Positions 45,090 to 55,056 are shown, counted from the first letter of the stretch. The stretch is DNA of 64,000 nt from Polyangiaceae bacterium (GCA_020633235.1 JACKEA010000001.1:1798001-1862000), one strand, 5' to 3'. Notes: generated by a model from the letters alone, not told the origin. Made by a program: numbers and translations.

Positions 45090-46049
45090 TCAGCTGGCGG
45101 GCTCGGCGTCCGACGGACTCTTGTCCGTCGGGCTGGGCTTGAGCAGGGACGCCAGCACCGAGCCCGCGATGATGGCGGCGATGACGCCTAGCGAAGCGAG
45201 GATCGGTAGCTTGTACACGTCCATGAGCAACATCTTGGCGCCGACGAAGACCAGCACGAAGGACAGGCCGACCTTCAGGTACACGAACTTGGTGATGACG
45301 CCCGCCAACAAGAAGTACAGCGACCGCAGCCCCAAGATGGCAAAGATGTTCGACGTGAACACGATGAACGGATCGGTGGTGATGGCGAAAATCGCGGGGA
45401 TGGAATCCACGGCGAAGACCACGTCCGTCACCTCGACGGCGACCAGGGCGAGTAGGAGCGGCGTCGCGTAGCGGCGGCCGTTTTGAACCACCGAGAAGCG
45501 ATCGCCGTGGAAGCCCGGCGTGACTGGCAAGAGCTTGCGCGTCCAGCGCACGATGGGGTTATCTTCTGGGTGCAGCTCCTGGTCTCGCTGCAGCAGGAGC
45601 TTGATGCCCGTGATCGCCAAGAGCGCTCCGAAGACGTAGATGGCCCAGTGAAAGCGCTGCAGGAACGCGCCGCCCGCCAGGATGAACGCGGCGCGTAGCA
45701 CCAGTGCGCCGAGCACGCCCCAGAACAACACCCGGTGCTGGTAGACGGCGGGTACGGAAAACGCCGTGAAAATCACGACGAAAACGAAGATGTTGTCGAC
45801 GGCGAGGGCCTTCTCCACCAAGTAGGCGGTGGTGAACTCCAGGGCGCGCTCGGGCCCGAACCAGAAGTAGACGCCCAGGTTGAAGACGACCGCGAAGGCG
45901 ATCCAGACGCTGCTCCAGATGCCCGCCTCCTTGACGCTCACCTCGTGGGCGTTCTTGTGAAAGACACCGAGGTCCAGCGCCAGCATGGCCAGCACGAAGA
46001 CGATGAACGCCAGCCACAGCCCGGGGGAACCGATGGTTTCGAGTGGCAC
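45090..46049 (-). CDS. TerC-family integral membrane protein
   Basis: 319 aa with 7-9 helices. Conserved acidic residues lie within the membrane: LALDLGVF, EKALAVDNIFVF and EVTDVVFAVDSIPAIF, the TerC signature. Start GTG 46049 (VPLETIGSPGLW) was chosen because GGAG precedes it by 9 bases and the conserved sequence begins here. Family members are linked to tellurite resistance and metal loading of exported proteins. It is 4 bases from the HPF gene, probably cotranscribed. Confidence 0.9.
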   Translation of the reverse strand: MPLETIGSPGLWLAFIVFVLAMLALDLGVFHKNAHEVSVKEAGIWSSVWIAFAVVFNLGVYFWFGPERALEFTTAYLVEKALAVDNIFVFVVIFTAFSVPAVYQHRVLFWGVLGALVLRAAFILAGGAFLQRFHWAIYVFGALLAITGIKLLLQRDQELHPEDNPIVRWTRKLLPVTPGFHGDRFSVVQNGRRYATPLLLALVAVEVTDVVFAVDSIPAIFAITTDPFIVFTSNIFAILGLRSLYFLLAGVITKFVYLKVGLSFVLVFVGAKMLLMDVYKLPILASLGVIAAIIAGSVLASLLKPSPTDKSPSDAEPAS

Positions 46050-46053
46050 GTTC

Positions 46054-46371
46054 TCAGCTCCGCTGCACGGTGCGGGCTCGATCGAGGGTGCGCCGCACGG
46101 CGTGGCCCGCGCGGCCCAGGGACACGTTGGCGGCGGCGTACGGATCGGCGCCGGGTTCTTCCACCGTGACCGTCCCCAGCGTTGGACCTTGCACGACCAC
46201 ATGGCAGCGCTTGTCGATGCCACCCTTGGGTCCGTTCACGTCCTTGATGCGAACCACGACAGAGCGAACGGCGTCTCCAAAGCGGCTCATCTCGAGATGA
46301 GCGCGCTTCTTGATGTGCTCGCGGAGGGCAGCCGATGTCTGGATTGCTCGGAAGCGGATGTCGACCTTCAT
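46054..46371 (-). CDS. hpf: Ribosome hibernation-promoting factor (HPF/RaiA-like)
   Basis: 105 aa. MKVDIRFRAIQTSAALREHIKKRAHLEMSRFGD followed by VVVRIKDVNGPKGGIDKRCHV matches the short HPF/YfiA beta-alpha fold that binds the decoding site of resting ribosomes. The start lies 63 bases from the divergent NhaR gene; the larger open frame to 47226 is an antisense artefact. Confidence 0.78.
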   Translation of the reverse strand: MKVDIRFRAIQTSAALREHIKKRAHLEMSRFGDAVRSVVVRIKDVNGPKGGIDKRCHVVVQGPTLGTVTVEEPGADPYAAANVSLGRAGHAVRRTLDRARTVQRS

Positions 46372-46397
46372 ATCGAGTCTGTAGGGCCCGGTCCGCA

Positions 46398-46432
46398 TGT
46401 AGACAATGACGAAGTTTCTACATAATCTGTAG
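46398..46432 (+). promoter_or_regulatory. NhaR/HPF divergent operator region
   Basis: TGTAGA (46398-46403) and TCTACA (46417-46422) form an inverted repeat; a third CTGTAGG (46427-46432) abuts the NhaR start codon. LysR-type regulators bind such spaced dyads between their own gene and a divergent target, here the HPF-TerC pair. Confidence 0.5.
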
Positions 46433-46434
46433 GT

Positions 46435-47364
46435 ATGACCGACATAAAGCCGGAGCGCCTGGAGTGGGTGAACTACCAGCACCTCTTGTACTTCTGGGTG
46501 GTGGCCCGGGAAGGCGGCTTGGTGGCGGCTGGGAAGGTGCTGCATCTGTCGCACCCCACCCTGAGCGCACAGGTTCACGCCCTCGAGGATCACCTGGGCG
46601 AGAAGCTCTTCACGAAGGTGGGGCGCCGGCTGGTGCTCACGGACGTTGGCCGGGTCGTGGCGCGCTATGCGGACGAGATCTTCACCCTGGGAAGAGAGAT
46701 GGTGGACACCGTCAAGGGTCGCTCCACCGGACAGCCCGTGCGATTGAGCGTTGGCATCGTGGATGTGGTGCCCAAGCTCGTGGTCAAGCGGCTGCTCGAG
46801 CCGGCGTTGGCGCTCGAAGAGCCGGTGAAGATCTTCTGCCACGAGGGCTCCTACGACAAGCTCCTCGCCGACCTCGCGCTTCACTCCATCGATCTCTTGA
46901 TCGCCGATGCGCCGCTTCCGTCGGGCAGCAGCGTACGCGCCTTCAACCACGTGCTGGGGGAGAGCGGCGTGACGTTCTTCGGCACGCGCTCCTTGGTGAA
47001 GGCCTTGCAGGCGGGATTTCCCCAGTCCCTCGAGGGGGCGCCGATGCTCTTGCCCCTGGAGAACACGACGCTGCGCCGCGCGCTGAATCAGTGGTTCGAC
47101 CGGCTTGGCATCCGCCCTCGCGTCGTGGCCGAGTTCGAGGACAGCGCGTTGCTCAAGGAGTTCGGCGCGGATGGGGTGGGGATCTTCGCGGGATCCAGCG
47201 TGGTGGCCAAGGAGCTGGAGCGCCAATATCGCGTGTCGGCGCTCGGCAGCGCGCCGGAGATCCGCGAGCGGTTCTACGCCGTGTCCGTCGAGCGGCGACT
47301 CAAGAACCCCGCTGTCGTGGCCATCTCCGACGCGGCCCGGGAAGACTTGTTCGCGTTGGAGTGA
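46435..47364 (+). CDS. nhaR: NhaR-type LysR-family regulator
   Basis: 309 aa. The HTH (NYQHLLYFWVVAREGGLVAAGKVLHLSHPTLSAQVHALEDHLG) and the whole length resemble NhaR, the Na+/H+-responsive LysR regulator. An effector-binding domain follows (VRLSVGIVDVVPKLVVKRLLEP ... ALALEEPVKIF). In E. coli NhaR activates nhaA and osmC; here the divergent gene pair HPF-TerC is the likely target. No sodium antiporter gene is visible. Confidence 0.85.
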   Translation: MTDIKPERLEWVNYQHLLYFWVVAREGGLVAAGKVLHLSHPTLSAQVHALEDHLGEKLFTKVGRRLVLTDVGRVVARYADEIFTLGREMVDTVKGRSTGQPVRLSVGIVDVVPKLVVKRLLEPALALEEPVKIFCHEGSYDKLLADLALHSIDLLIADAPLPSGSSVRAFNHVLGESGVTFFGTRSLVKALQAGFPQSLEGAPMLLPLENTTLRRALNQWFDRLGIRPRVVAEFEDSALLKEFGADGVGIFAGSSVVAKELERQYRVSALGSAPEIRERFYAVSVERRLKNPAVVAISDAAREDLFALE

Positions 47365-47369
47365 GCGTA

Positions 47370-47411
47370 CTGGGGGAGCAATTCCCCAGCTGGCCCAGGA
47401 TTCCCCAGCTG
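47370..47411 (+). promoter_or_regulatory. Candidate upstream activating sequence for the NtrC-type regulator
   Basis: CTGGGGGAGCAATTCCCCAG (47370-47389) is a dyad, and ATTCCCCAGCTG occurs twice (47381-47392 and 47400-47411). It lies about 65-105 bases upstream of the predicted transcription start of the sigma-54 promoter at 47450-47465, the usual distance for enhancer sites. Confidence 0.55.
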
Positions 47412-47449
47412 CGTCCTCACAGGCGCAGATGAATCCAGTGCGGGGGCGG

Positions 47450-47465
47450 CGGCACGGCGCTTGCT
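47450..47465 (+). promoter_or_regulatory. Sigma-54 promoter
   Basis: CGGCACGGCGCTTGCT matches the -24/-12 consensus TGGCACG-N4-TTGCW in all but the first base, with the GG and GC dinucleotides correctly spaced. It lies 13 bases before the ATG of the Cys-rich protein, so the transcript would have almost no leader. It precedes an operon encoding its own NtrC-type activator. Confidence 0.65.
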
Positions 47466-47477
47466 GTTCGCGCTGCC

Positions 47478-47756
47478 ATGTCGAACCTCATCGTCCAACG
47501 TACGCCCAAGGACGGGTTGTGCGTCAGCTGTGTTCGTGTCGGGACGTGCATGGAGCTGCGTGTCCCTCGCGCTGCCGTCTGGCACTGTGAGGAATTTCAT
47601 GCAGGCGAGCCGCGCGCACCTGCGGTGCATGCCCAGCGCTTGCCGGTTTCAGCGGAGCCGCTATCACCAGGGCTGTGCGCCAACTGCGAGCACCGTGCGG
47701 GTTGCACCTTGCCAAAGAGCGCCGGCGGCGTCTGGCACTGCGAGGAGTATCAGTGA
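47478..47756 (+). CDS. Cys-rich small protein with two zinc/metal-binding-like repeats
   Basis: 92 aa with an internal duplication: GLCVSCVRVGTCMELRVPRAAVWHCEEF and GLCANCEHRAGCTLPKSAGGVWHCEEY, each with Cys-x2-Cys, a third Cys and a HCEE ending, spaced for metal or iron-sulfur binding. No name can be given. It sits between a sigma-54 promoter and a histidine kinase, so it may report metal or redox status to that kinase. Composition and reading frame support a real gene. Confidence 0.75.
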   Translation: MSNLIVQRTPKDGLCVSCVRVGTCMELRVPRAAVWHCEEFHAGEPRAPAVHAQRLPVSAEPLSPGLCANCEHRAGCTLPKSAGGVWHCEEYQ

Positions 47757-47809
47757 CGGTGGAGCTCGTCGGCAGAGGTCAGTAGCGGACGTGCTATAGG
47801 CTCGGACGA

Positions 47810-49451
47810 GTGCCGACGGAAGCTCTCATCAGTGCCGGCGCCGCAGCGCGAGCATTGTTGCGGCTGGGAAATCGCGGTCCACCGCGAACGGCGTTCCTCC
47901 GGGAGGCGTCGGAAGTGCTGTTCGCATTCACAGGCGCCCAGAGTCTCGTCGCGTGGCTCATGGATGGTTCACGCACGTTCCTGTGGCGAGCAGAGAGCGC
48001 GCCCGTCGGCGTGCTGGAGTTCGAGCTGCTTGCATCGGCGAACGTTGGCACCGTGCTGATGGATCGCGTCGTGGATGCGACTGGCCTTCGCGCGGCCTCC
48101 AGAAAGCTCGCGCGCGGAGGCCTCGAGTATGCCGATCTCACTGGCGTGGCGCGGGCGCCCCGATTGCGGCTCGCCCTGGGGCCAGAGGTGGGTTCGCTGC
48201 TGCTCTTGCCTTTCGAAATCGACGCTGAGAATCAGGGCGTGCTGCAGCTCGAGAGCTCGCGGCGGAGCGCGTTCGCGGGCGTCGAGCAGCTGGAGCGCAC
48301 GGCAGAGCTGCTGGGCGCCGCCATCGCCGCGCGGCGGGCGCAGGCGGCGCTGACGGAGCGCGTGAAAGAGCTGGCGTGCATGTATCAGATCGCCCGAATC
48401 GGAGCGGAAGCCGACGCATCCCTCGCTGCAAAGCTCGAGCGCATCGTGGCGTTGCTCCCGGCTGCATGGCAGTACCCGGAGATAACGACCGCTCGCGTCA
48501 GCGTGGACGAGCGAGTGTTCGCGTCGGCGGACTTCGCCGTTGGCCCGCATCGCCTAGGAGCTCGCATCCAGAGCGGAGGTCGCTCTCTCGGGGCGGTGGA
48601 GGTCTTCTATGTTCCCACGCGCGGGGATCCCAAGAACGCGCCCCTCCTGGAACAATCCCCATTCCTGGAAGAAGAGCTGCACCTGATCGAGGGTGTGGCA
48701 CGAGAAATAGCCTCCATTGTGGAGCGCCAGGAGGCTGCGGAGGAAAAAGCTCGGCTTCGTGAACAAATTCGGAAGGCAGATCGACTCGCAACGATCGGCC
48801 ACCTGGCGGCGGGGTTGGCGCACGAGCTGAACGAGCCGCTGGGAAACATCCTCGGCTTCGCGCAACTTTCCCTGAAGTTGCCGGACCTGCCGGAGCAAGC
48901 GGCCACGGACCTTGACTGGATCGTGCGATCGAGCCTGTACGCGCGAGAAGTGATCAAGAAGCTGATGTTGTTCGCTCGGCAAGCGCCCTCCCAGGCGACG
49001 GTGGTTGATGTAAACGCGATCATTCGCGAGAGCATTCCGCTGCTGTCGACGCGGCGGGGTGGAGCCATCGTGACGGTCGAGTCGAGCCTGACGCCCGCGG
49101 CCTTGCTGGTGCGTGGGGATCGCGGACAGCTGCAGCAGGTCTTCGTCAACCTCGCGGTGAATGCCATTCAAGCGATGCCCAGCGGAGGTGTGCTCCGCGT
49201 TTCCACGGCAGCTACGGAGCAAGGCGTCGTTCTTTCCGTGGAGGACACGGGTGAGGGGATCCCCGAGGGTGTCGTCGACCAGATCTTCGAGCCCTTTTTC
49301 ACGACCAAAGACGTTGGGGAGGGCACCGGACTGGGCCTTTCGGTTGCGCATGGCATCGTGACGGCGCACGGCGGTACGATCGAGGTCGACACCGCGCCGG
49401 GACGCGGTACGACGATGCGCGTGACCCTGCCTCCGCCATCGGACGACCACC

Positions 49452-49459
<8 letters not shown>
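47810..49459 (+). CDS. GAF-domain sensor histidine kinase
   Basis: 549 aa, GTG start. Two GAF-like sensory regions (about 25-180 and 190-315) lead to a HisKA/HATPase core: H338 in GLAHELNEPLGNILGFAQ, N box VFVNLAVNAIQAMPSGG, G1 VEDTGEGIPEG, F/G2 FEPFFTTKDVGEGTGLGLSVA. No membrane segment is visible, so it senses a cytoplasmic signal. It overlaps the response-regulator gene by 8 bases, so they form a two-component pair. Confidence 0.92.
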
Positions 49460-50789
<1,330 letters not shown>

Positions 50790-50828
50790 GCCGACGCCGT
50801 AGGGCGCTGGTTGCGCCACCGCAACCGT

Positions 50829-51050
50829 TCAGCCGAGCGGCTGGGGTCGTCCGCTCGCTCGCCACTTGGAAAGATGAGGGAGGGCGAACAGGTACAGCCC
50901 CGTGGGCAACACGCCGAGCAGGGGAAGCAGCGCGAGGAAGCCGACCCACGTCGCTTGGGAGTGCGTCACCAGGGCGACGATATTGATGATCACCGCCACC
51001 GTGAAGGCGATGGACAGCCAGCGGTGGACCTGTCGAATCCAGTGATTCAT
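50829..51050 (-). CDS. Small two-helix membrane protein
   Basis: 73 aa from ATG 51050. Two hydrophobic segments (LSIAFTVAVIINIVALVTH and WVGFLALLPLLGVLPTGLYLF) and a C-terminal RASGRPQPLG. It overlaps the SRPBCC gene stop by ATGA (51047-51050), making it third in the ArsR-SRPBCC operon. Function unknown. Confidence 0.7.
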   Translation of the reverse strand: MNHWIRQVHRWLSIAFTVAVIINIVALVTHSQATWVGFLALLPLLGVLPTGLYLFALPHLSKWRASGRPQPLG

Positions 51051-51613
51051 TCTTCGTTCTCCTGCTTGGGTTGCCATTTGGGGGATTCGACTCCGAGCTG
51101 CTCCGCGTACTGGGCGTTCAGTCGGGGCCAGTCGAACTTCATCGCCTCGCGGCCCACGATGCGACCGATGGGCTCACCGGCGAGGAGCCGATCCAGCACG
51201 TCGAAGCAGATGTGCCAGCCTGCCGCGCCCATCGAGATGAAGCCGCGGTCGATGTTGTGCCAGAGCCGGAGCCGCGTGCCGCTCGCCCGCGCTTCGAGCT
51301 CCCAGCGGAGCAGGTTCCCGCCCCAGGTGTATTCGAGGAGCTTCGGCTCTTCTGCGCGAATCACCTTGGACTCGGAGACCTGCGGCTGGGGAGAGCCGAC
51401 CGTGGAGAGCTTGGTGGGACCCGGTGTGGCGAGGCTCCGATCCGCGTCGAAGGGTGCCCACTCCCGGAGTTGCTCGGGATCCGTCAAGGCTTCCCACACC
51501 ATGGCAGGCGGGTGGCGCAGATCTCGGACCAGCACCAATGTCCAGACGTCGTCGTCCTTGTCGATGCTGGCGCCAAAGGCGGCGCCGGGAACGTAGCTTG
51601 CGCGGTTGCTCAT
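51047..51613 (-). CDS. SRPBCC-domain protein
   Basis: 188 aa START-like protein of the AHSA1 type: VWTLVLVRDLRHPPAMVWEALTDPEQLREWAPF ... YTWGGNLLRWELEARASGTRLRLWHNID. It is flanked by ATGA overlaps with the ArsR gene upstream (51610-51613) and the small membrane protein downstream (51047-51050), so all three are translated together. Ligand or activity unknown. Confidence 0.85.
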   Translation of the reverse strand: MSNRASYVPGAAFGASIDKDDDVWTLVLVRDLRHPPAMVWEALTDPEQLREWAPFDADRSLATPGPTKLSTVGSPQPQVSESKVIRAEEPKLLEYTWGGNLLRWELEARASGTRLRLWHNIDRGFISMGAAGWHICFDVLDRLLAGEPIGRIVGREAMKFDWPRLNAQYAEQLGVESPKWQPKQENEE

Positions 51614-51936
51614 CGCTTCTTGCCTTTCTTCTCCGCCATGCGATCGAGATGACGTTCCAGCGCGTCCACATGGGACGACCAGAAGCGCCGAAACGGTTCC
51701 AGCCACTCGTCGACCTCCATGAGTGGCTCGGGGCGCAAGCGGTACACGCGGCGTTGCGCATCTACCCGCGCCTCCACGAAGCCCGCCTCCCGGAGCACCC
51801 GGAGATGCTTGGACACGGACGGCTGCGGCATCCCCAGCTGCTCTTCCAGCTCCCCAACGGACTGCTCCGACGAGGCCAAGAGGCTCAAAATTGCCCGCCG
51901 ATTGGGCTCCGCAATCACCGAGAACGCAGATTCCAT
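51610..51936 (-). CDS. ArsR-family transcriptional regulator
   Basis: 108 aa winged helix: SAFSVIAEPNRRAILSLLA and MPQPSVSKHLRVLREAGFV, then RRVYRLRPEPLMEVDEWLEPFRRFW, typical of ArsR proteins paired with SRPBCC genes. No metal-binding CxC is present. The start MESAFSV was chosen because the conserved fold begins there. The AT-rich stretch 51937-51965 (CAGGTATATGCGCGAGAAGGTATATGCCTG) contains a dyad CAGGTATA/TATGCCTG that may be its operator. Confidence 0.88.
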   Translation of the reverse strand: MESAFSVIAEPNRRAILSLLASSEQSVGELEEQLGMPQPSVSKHLRVLREAGFVEARVDAQRRVYRLRPEPLMEVDEWLEPFRRFWSSHVDALERHLDRMAEKKGKKR

Positions 51937-51969
51937 GTCAGGTATATGCGCGAGAAGGTATATGCCTGT
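51935..51969 (-). promoter_or_regulatory. Candidate ArsR operator
   Basis: CAGGTATATGC (about 51940-51950) and GGTATATGCCTG (about 51957-51968) form an imperfect dyad just upstream of the start of the regulator; the repeated GGTATATGC unit may be the protein's site. Confidence 0.45.
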
Positions 51970-52000
51970 CAAGCCATTCCTATCGACGCGGTCCATTTTC

Positions 52001-52020
52001 TTGTTGGTCCGCCGCGAGCC
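52001..52020 (+). repeat. Dispersed intergenic repeat, copy 8
   Basis: TTGTTGGTCCGCCGCGAGCC, partial arm between the ArsR promoter and the YjbR gene end. Confidence 0.6.
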
Positions 52021-52084
52021 CCTCCTCGTTCCGTCGCGTCGGCCGCATGCTCTTGGCGATGGAGCGACGCGTGCGCGTTTCTCC

Positions 52085-52513
52085 CTACTTCGCGGTTCTG
52101 CGACGCGGGGGCTTCTTCTTGGTTGTCTTCGCTGGAGTGGATCTGCTCTCGAGCTCGGCGACGAGCTTCTTCGGTGCTTGAGCGCGGTAGCTCTCGTCGA
52201 TCCATTCCTTCAAGAGTGCGACCGGGATGTCCTTCACGTTCGAGAAGTCCGCGGAGACCCAACCGCTCTTGCCCAAGCCGTAGGCGGTTGGCTTGGTGAA
52301 CGGAAGCGCAAGCGCATCGACGCCGGAGTGGGGGAGCTTGCAGGAGAGCGCGAGGGGCGCGCCCTCGGTGCTGAGGTAGGTGAAGGTCTTGTCGCGCACG
52401 GCAAGATCCATGTGATCAGGCCACGGGCTCTTCAGGTGCGCGCCCGGATACCCGAGACCGAACGCGCGGAGCTCCTTCAAGATCCGATCGGTGGACGCTC
52501 TCGTCTTCGTCAT
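52085..52513 (-). CDS. MmcQ/YjbR-family protein
   Basis: 142 aa. The fold is recognised from ILKELRAFGLGYPGAHLKSPWPDHMDLAVRDKTF and the C-terminal GWVSADFSNVKDIPVALLKEWIDESYRAQAPKKL, the YjbR-type DNA-binding-like domain. The last 15 residues are Lys/Arg-rich. Start MTKTRAST was chosen because the longer frame to 52564 runs into a dispersed-repeat copy. Function unknown. Confidence 0.82.
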   Translation of the reverse strand: MTKTRASTDRILKELRAFGLGYPGAHLKSPWPDHMDLAVRDKTFTYLSTEGAPLALSCKLPHSGVDALALPFTKPTAYGLGKSGWVSADFSNVKDIPVALLKEWIDESYRAQAPKKLVAELESRSTPAKTTKKKPPRRRTAK

Positions 52514-52546
52514 CTTCTTTGTGGCCACACCCGCAACGTAGGCGAT

Positions 52547-52564
52547 ACCGCGGCGGACCAACAA
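52547..52564 (+). repeat. Dispersed intergenic repeat, copy 9
   Basis: ACCGCGGCGGACCAACAA, inverse arm immediately upstream of the YjbR gene and 20 bases from the ArsR operator on the other side. Confidence 0.65.
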
Positions 52565-52585
52565 ACCTTGGAGCGGGGGGCTTGA

Positions 52586-52609
52586 CTATATAGCCTGTAA
52601 GCTATATAG
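52586..52609 (+). promoter_or_regulatory. Perfect palindromic operator before ArsR gene
   Basis: CTATATAGC (52586-52594) and GCTATATAG (52601-52609) are a perfect 9-bp inverted repeat around CTGTAA, ending 10 bases before the ATG at 52620. The TATATA within doubles as a -10-like element, fitting autorepression. Confidence 0.65.
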
Positions 52610-52619
52610 AAAGTGGGCA

Positions 52620-52955
52620 ATGAAAGAGGAAGTCCTTCTGAACCAGGTGTTTTCTGCGCTCTCGGACCCGACTCGCCGGGCCATCTTGGCGCGCTTGGCG
52701 CAGGGGGAGGCCACGGTGTCGGAGCTGGCGAAACCATTCCGCATGCGGCAGCCGACCATCTCCAAGCATCTCCGGGTGTTGGAAGATGCGGGGCTGATTC
52801 GCACCGCGCGGGATGCACAGCGCAGGCCGCGGAGCTTGGTCGTGGGTGGGCCACTGAAAGACGTGGAGGCGTGGCTCGCCCCGTTCCGGGAGCAGTGGGA
52901 GCGGCGGTTCGATCGTTTGGAGGGGTTCCTCGAAAACAAGAAGAAGAAGGTCTGA
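52620..52955 (+). CDS. ArsR-family transcriptional regulator
   Basis: 111 aa. QVFSALSDPTRRAILARLA and MRQPTISKHLRVLEDAGLIRTARD form the winged HTH; no metal-binding CxC. It is followed after 1 base by an SRPBCC gene, the third such ArsR-SRPBCC module in this window. The perfect palindrome just upstream is the probable self-operator. Confidence 0.9.
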   Translation: MKEEVLLNQVFSALSDPTRRAILARLAQGEATVSELAKPFRMRQPTISKHLRVLEDAGLIRTARDAQRRPRSLVVGGPLKDVEAWLAPFREQWERRFDRLEGFLENKKKKV

Positions 52956-52956
52956 C

Positions 52957-53385
52957 ATGTCCGAAACAGTGATCGATCGAGAGAGCTTCACGTTCGAGTT
53001 CGAGCGGAGCCTGCGGGCTTCTCGCGAGGACGTCTTCGACGCCTGGACGCGTCCGGAGCAAATTTCGGAGTGGTGGGACCCGACGGGTACTCGTCTCGCG
53101 GGTTGCACCGTGGACTTGCGAGTGGGAGGTGGGTTCAGCTTCGAGAATTCCGGTCACAGCCAGCCCTTCGCCGGCACTTACACAGTGGTCGAACGCCCGT
53201 CGAAGTTGGTCTTCGAGGTGATGGGCTCGGTGGGGACGGTGCTCCTGGAATCCGAAGGGAAGACGACGCGAATGCGCGTCAGCATCCGCTGCGCAACAGC
53301 AGAACAGCTGGAGCAGTTCATCCAGATCGGGGTCGGCGTGAACACCGAAAAGACGCTGGACAACCTGGTCCGCTATCTGAAGTGA
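52957..53385 (+). CDS. SRPBCC/AHSA1-domain protein
   Basis: 142 aa: FTFEFERSLRASREDVFDAWTRPEQISEWWDPTG ... VDLRVGGGFSFE ... STRMRVSIRCATAEQLEQFIQIG-type sequence with the C-terminal LDNLVRYL helix. It begins 1 base after the ArsR stop. The same type of pair occurs at 4515-5320 and 51047-51936. Ligand unknown. Confidence 0.87.
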   Translation: MSETVIDRESFTFEFERSLRASREDVFDAWTRPEQISEWWDPTGTRLAGCTVDLRVGGGFSFENSGHSQPFAGTYTVVERPSKLVFEVMGSVGTVLLESEGKTTRMRVSIRCATAEQLEQFIQIGVGVNTEKTLDNLVRYLK

Positions 53386-53410
53386 CGGGGGGCGCTGACG
53401 CGACGGGGAT

Positions 53411-53458
53411 CGCGCCGGACCAACATCCAAACGAAGAATGCTGGTCCGCCGCGGAACC
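53411..53458 (+). repeat. Dispersed intergenic repeat, copy 10 (arms back to back)
   Basis: CGCGCCGGACCAACA (53411-53425) and TGCTGGTCCGCCGCGGAACC (53439-53458) flank a 13-base spacer in the 72-base gap between convergent genes. The arms face the opposite way to copies 7 and 11. Confidence 0.7.
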
Positions 53459-55056
53459 TAGCGCATGCGCTCCGCGATGTACTCGCGGAGCTCGGCGATG
53501 GGCACGCGCTCCTGAGCCATGGTGTCACGGTCGCGCACGGTGACGGTGTCCTTCAGTGCGGGATCCTTGCCTTCGCCCAGGGTGTCGAAGTCCACGGTGA
53601 CGCAGAAGGGCGTGCCGATCTCGTCCTGCCGGCGGTAGAGCTTTCCGATCGCGGCGGTGTCGTCGTACACCGTGCGCATGCCCCCAGCGCGGAGTAGATC
53701 GCTGCGGATGCGCTTGGCCGTCGCCACGATTTCGGGCGCGTTCTTCTTGAGCGGCAGCACGGCTACCTTGATGGGCGCCATGTGCGGCTTGAGGTGGAGC
53801 ACGGTGCGGTAGAATTCGTCCACCACGCGCTCGGCCTGGCCGCGGAGCTTCTTGCCGACCTCGATGGAGCCCGCGCCGGACAGGTTCAAGAGGGCCGCCA
53901 CGGAGGGGAGATGCTGCGCGATGTCTCCGCGAATGCGCTCGCCTTCCTGCGCGATGGCGGCCTTCTGCTCGTCGGACAGCTTCTGATTCTTGTCCGCGGA
54001 CTTGAGGAAGGACGCCAGCGCTTCTTCCACCGGCTTCAGGCGATCCGCCGGGGGCGCCTTCACTTGCTCTTCGGCGTAGGCCTCGCTGAGCACCGCCAGC
54101 ACGCCGCGATCCACGCCGGCAGAAGGCTCGATCACGAAGGGCACCACGTGCTTCTTGTTGGCCGCGTCGAAGTACATGAGCTTTTCGGTGCTGTGGGCGT
54201 TGGGGTTCACCTTCGCGAACAGGCCGAGCTCGTCTTGCGCCTTGCTGTGGGAGCCGAGGTCGAAGTCCGTGCGGTTGGCGATGCCCTCGAGCTCCTCGAG
54301 GCCGTGGGGGAAGCGATACAGTAGATCCACCGTGGCCTTGGCGTAGTGAGCCAGCTCGTCCTTCTTCTGATGATAGGGCTCGAGGTTCTCTCGCGAGAGG
54401 CCCACGGACAGCCACCAGTTGATGCGATCTTCCACCCAGCGGCGGTGCCACTCTTCGTCCTCCCCCGGCATCACGAAGTACTCGATCTCCATCTGCTCGA
54501 ACTCGCGCACGCGGAAGATGAAGTTGCGGGGCGTGATCTCGTTGCGGAACGCCTTGCCCATCTGCGCGATACCGAAGGGCAGCTTGCGGTTGGTGGAATC
54601 CAGCACGTGCTTGAAATTGACGAAGATGCCCTGCGCCGTTTCCGGCCGCAGGTAGGCGAAGGACTCGTCGTCCGCCACGGGCCCCACCTGGGTCTTGAAC
54701 ATCAGGTTGAAGGGGCGCGGATCCGTGAGGTCCTTGGAGCCGCAGCTGGGGCACTTGTCGGAGATTTGGTCCGCCCGCCAGCGCATCTTGCAGCTCCGGC
54801 AGTCCACCATCGGATCCGAGAACGTTTCCTCGTGGCCCGAGTAGCGCCACACGAGCTTGTTCATCAGGATGGAGCAATCGAGCCCCTCCATGTCGTCGCG
54901 CTCCCAGACGTTGGCGCTCCACCAGGCCCGCTTGAGGTTGTTCTTCAGCTCCGCGCCCAACGGACCGTAGTCGTACGTACCCTGCAGCCCGCCGTAGATG
55001 GCGGAGCCGGGGAAGATGAATCCGCGGCGCTTACAGAGTGAGACGATCTGTTCCAT
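53458..55056 (-). CDS. glyQS: Glycyl-tRNA synthetase (alpha2 type)
   Basis: 532 aa, full length for the single-chain enzyme that charges tRNA-Gly. Class II motifs are clear: motif 1 FIFPGSAIYGGLQGTYDYGPLG near the start, motif 2 GKAFRNEITPRNFIFRVREFEQMEIEYF, motif 3 FVIEPSAGVDRGVLAVL, and a C-terminal anticodon-binding domain (PIKVAVLPLKKNAPE ... TPFCVTVDFDTLGEGKD). A zinc-like Cys pair (CRSC, CPSCGS) lies in the insert. Start MEQIVSLCKR was chosen as the family start; a longer frame reaches 55173 but its extra 39 residues are not conserved. Confidence 0.93.
   Translation of the reverse strand: MEQIVSLCKRRGFIFPGSAIYGGLQGTYDYGPLGAELKNNLKRAWWSANVWERDDMEGLDCSILMNKLVWRYSGHEETFSDPMVDCRSCKMRWRADQISDKCPSCGSKDLTDPRPFNLMFKTQVGPVADDESFAYLRPETAQGIFVNFKHVLDSTNRKLPFGIAQMGKAFRNEITPRNFIFRVREFEQMEIEYFVMPGEDEEWHRRWVEDRINWWLSVGLSRENLEPYHQKKDELAHYAKATVDLLYRFPHGLEELEGIANRTDFDLGSHSKAQDELGLFAKVNPNAHSTEKLMYFDAANKKHVVPFVIEPSAGVDRGVLAVLSEAYAEEQVKAPPADRLKPVEEALASFLKSADKNQKLSDEQKAAIAQEGERIRGDIAQHLPSVAALLNLSGAGSIEVGKKLRGQAERVVDEFYRTVLHLKPHMAPIKVAVLPLKKNAPEIVATAKRIRSDLLRAGGMRTVYDDTAAIGKLYRRQDEIGTPFCVTVDFDTLGEGKDPALKDTVTVRDRDTMAQERVPIAELREYIAERMR

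Noticed and set aside
46054..47226. 390-aa minus-strand frame including HPF
   Set aside because: Its first 285 residues are antisense to nhaR; only the last 105 residues are HPF.
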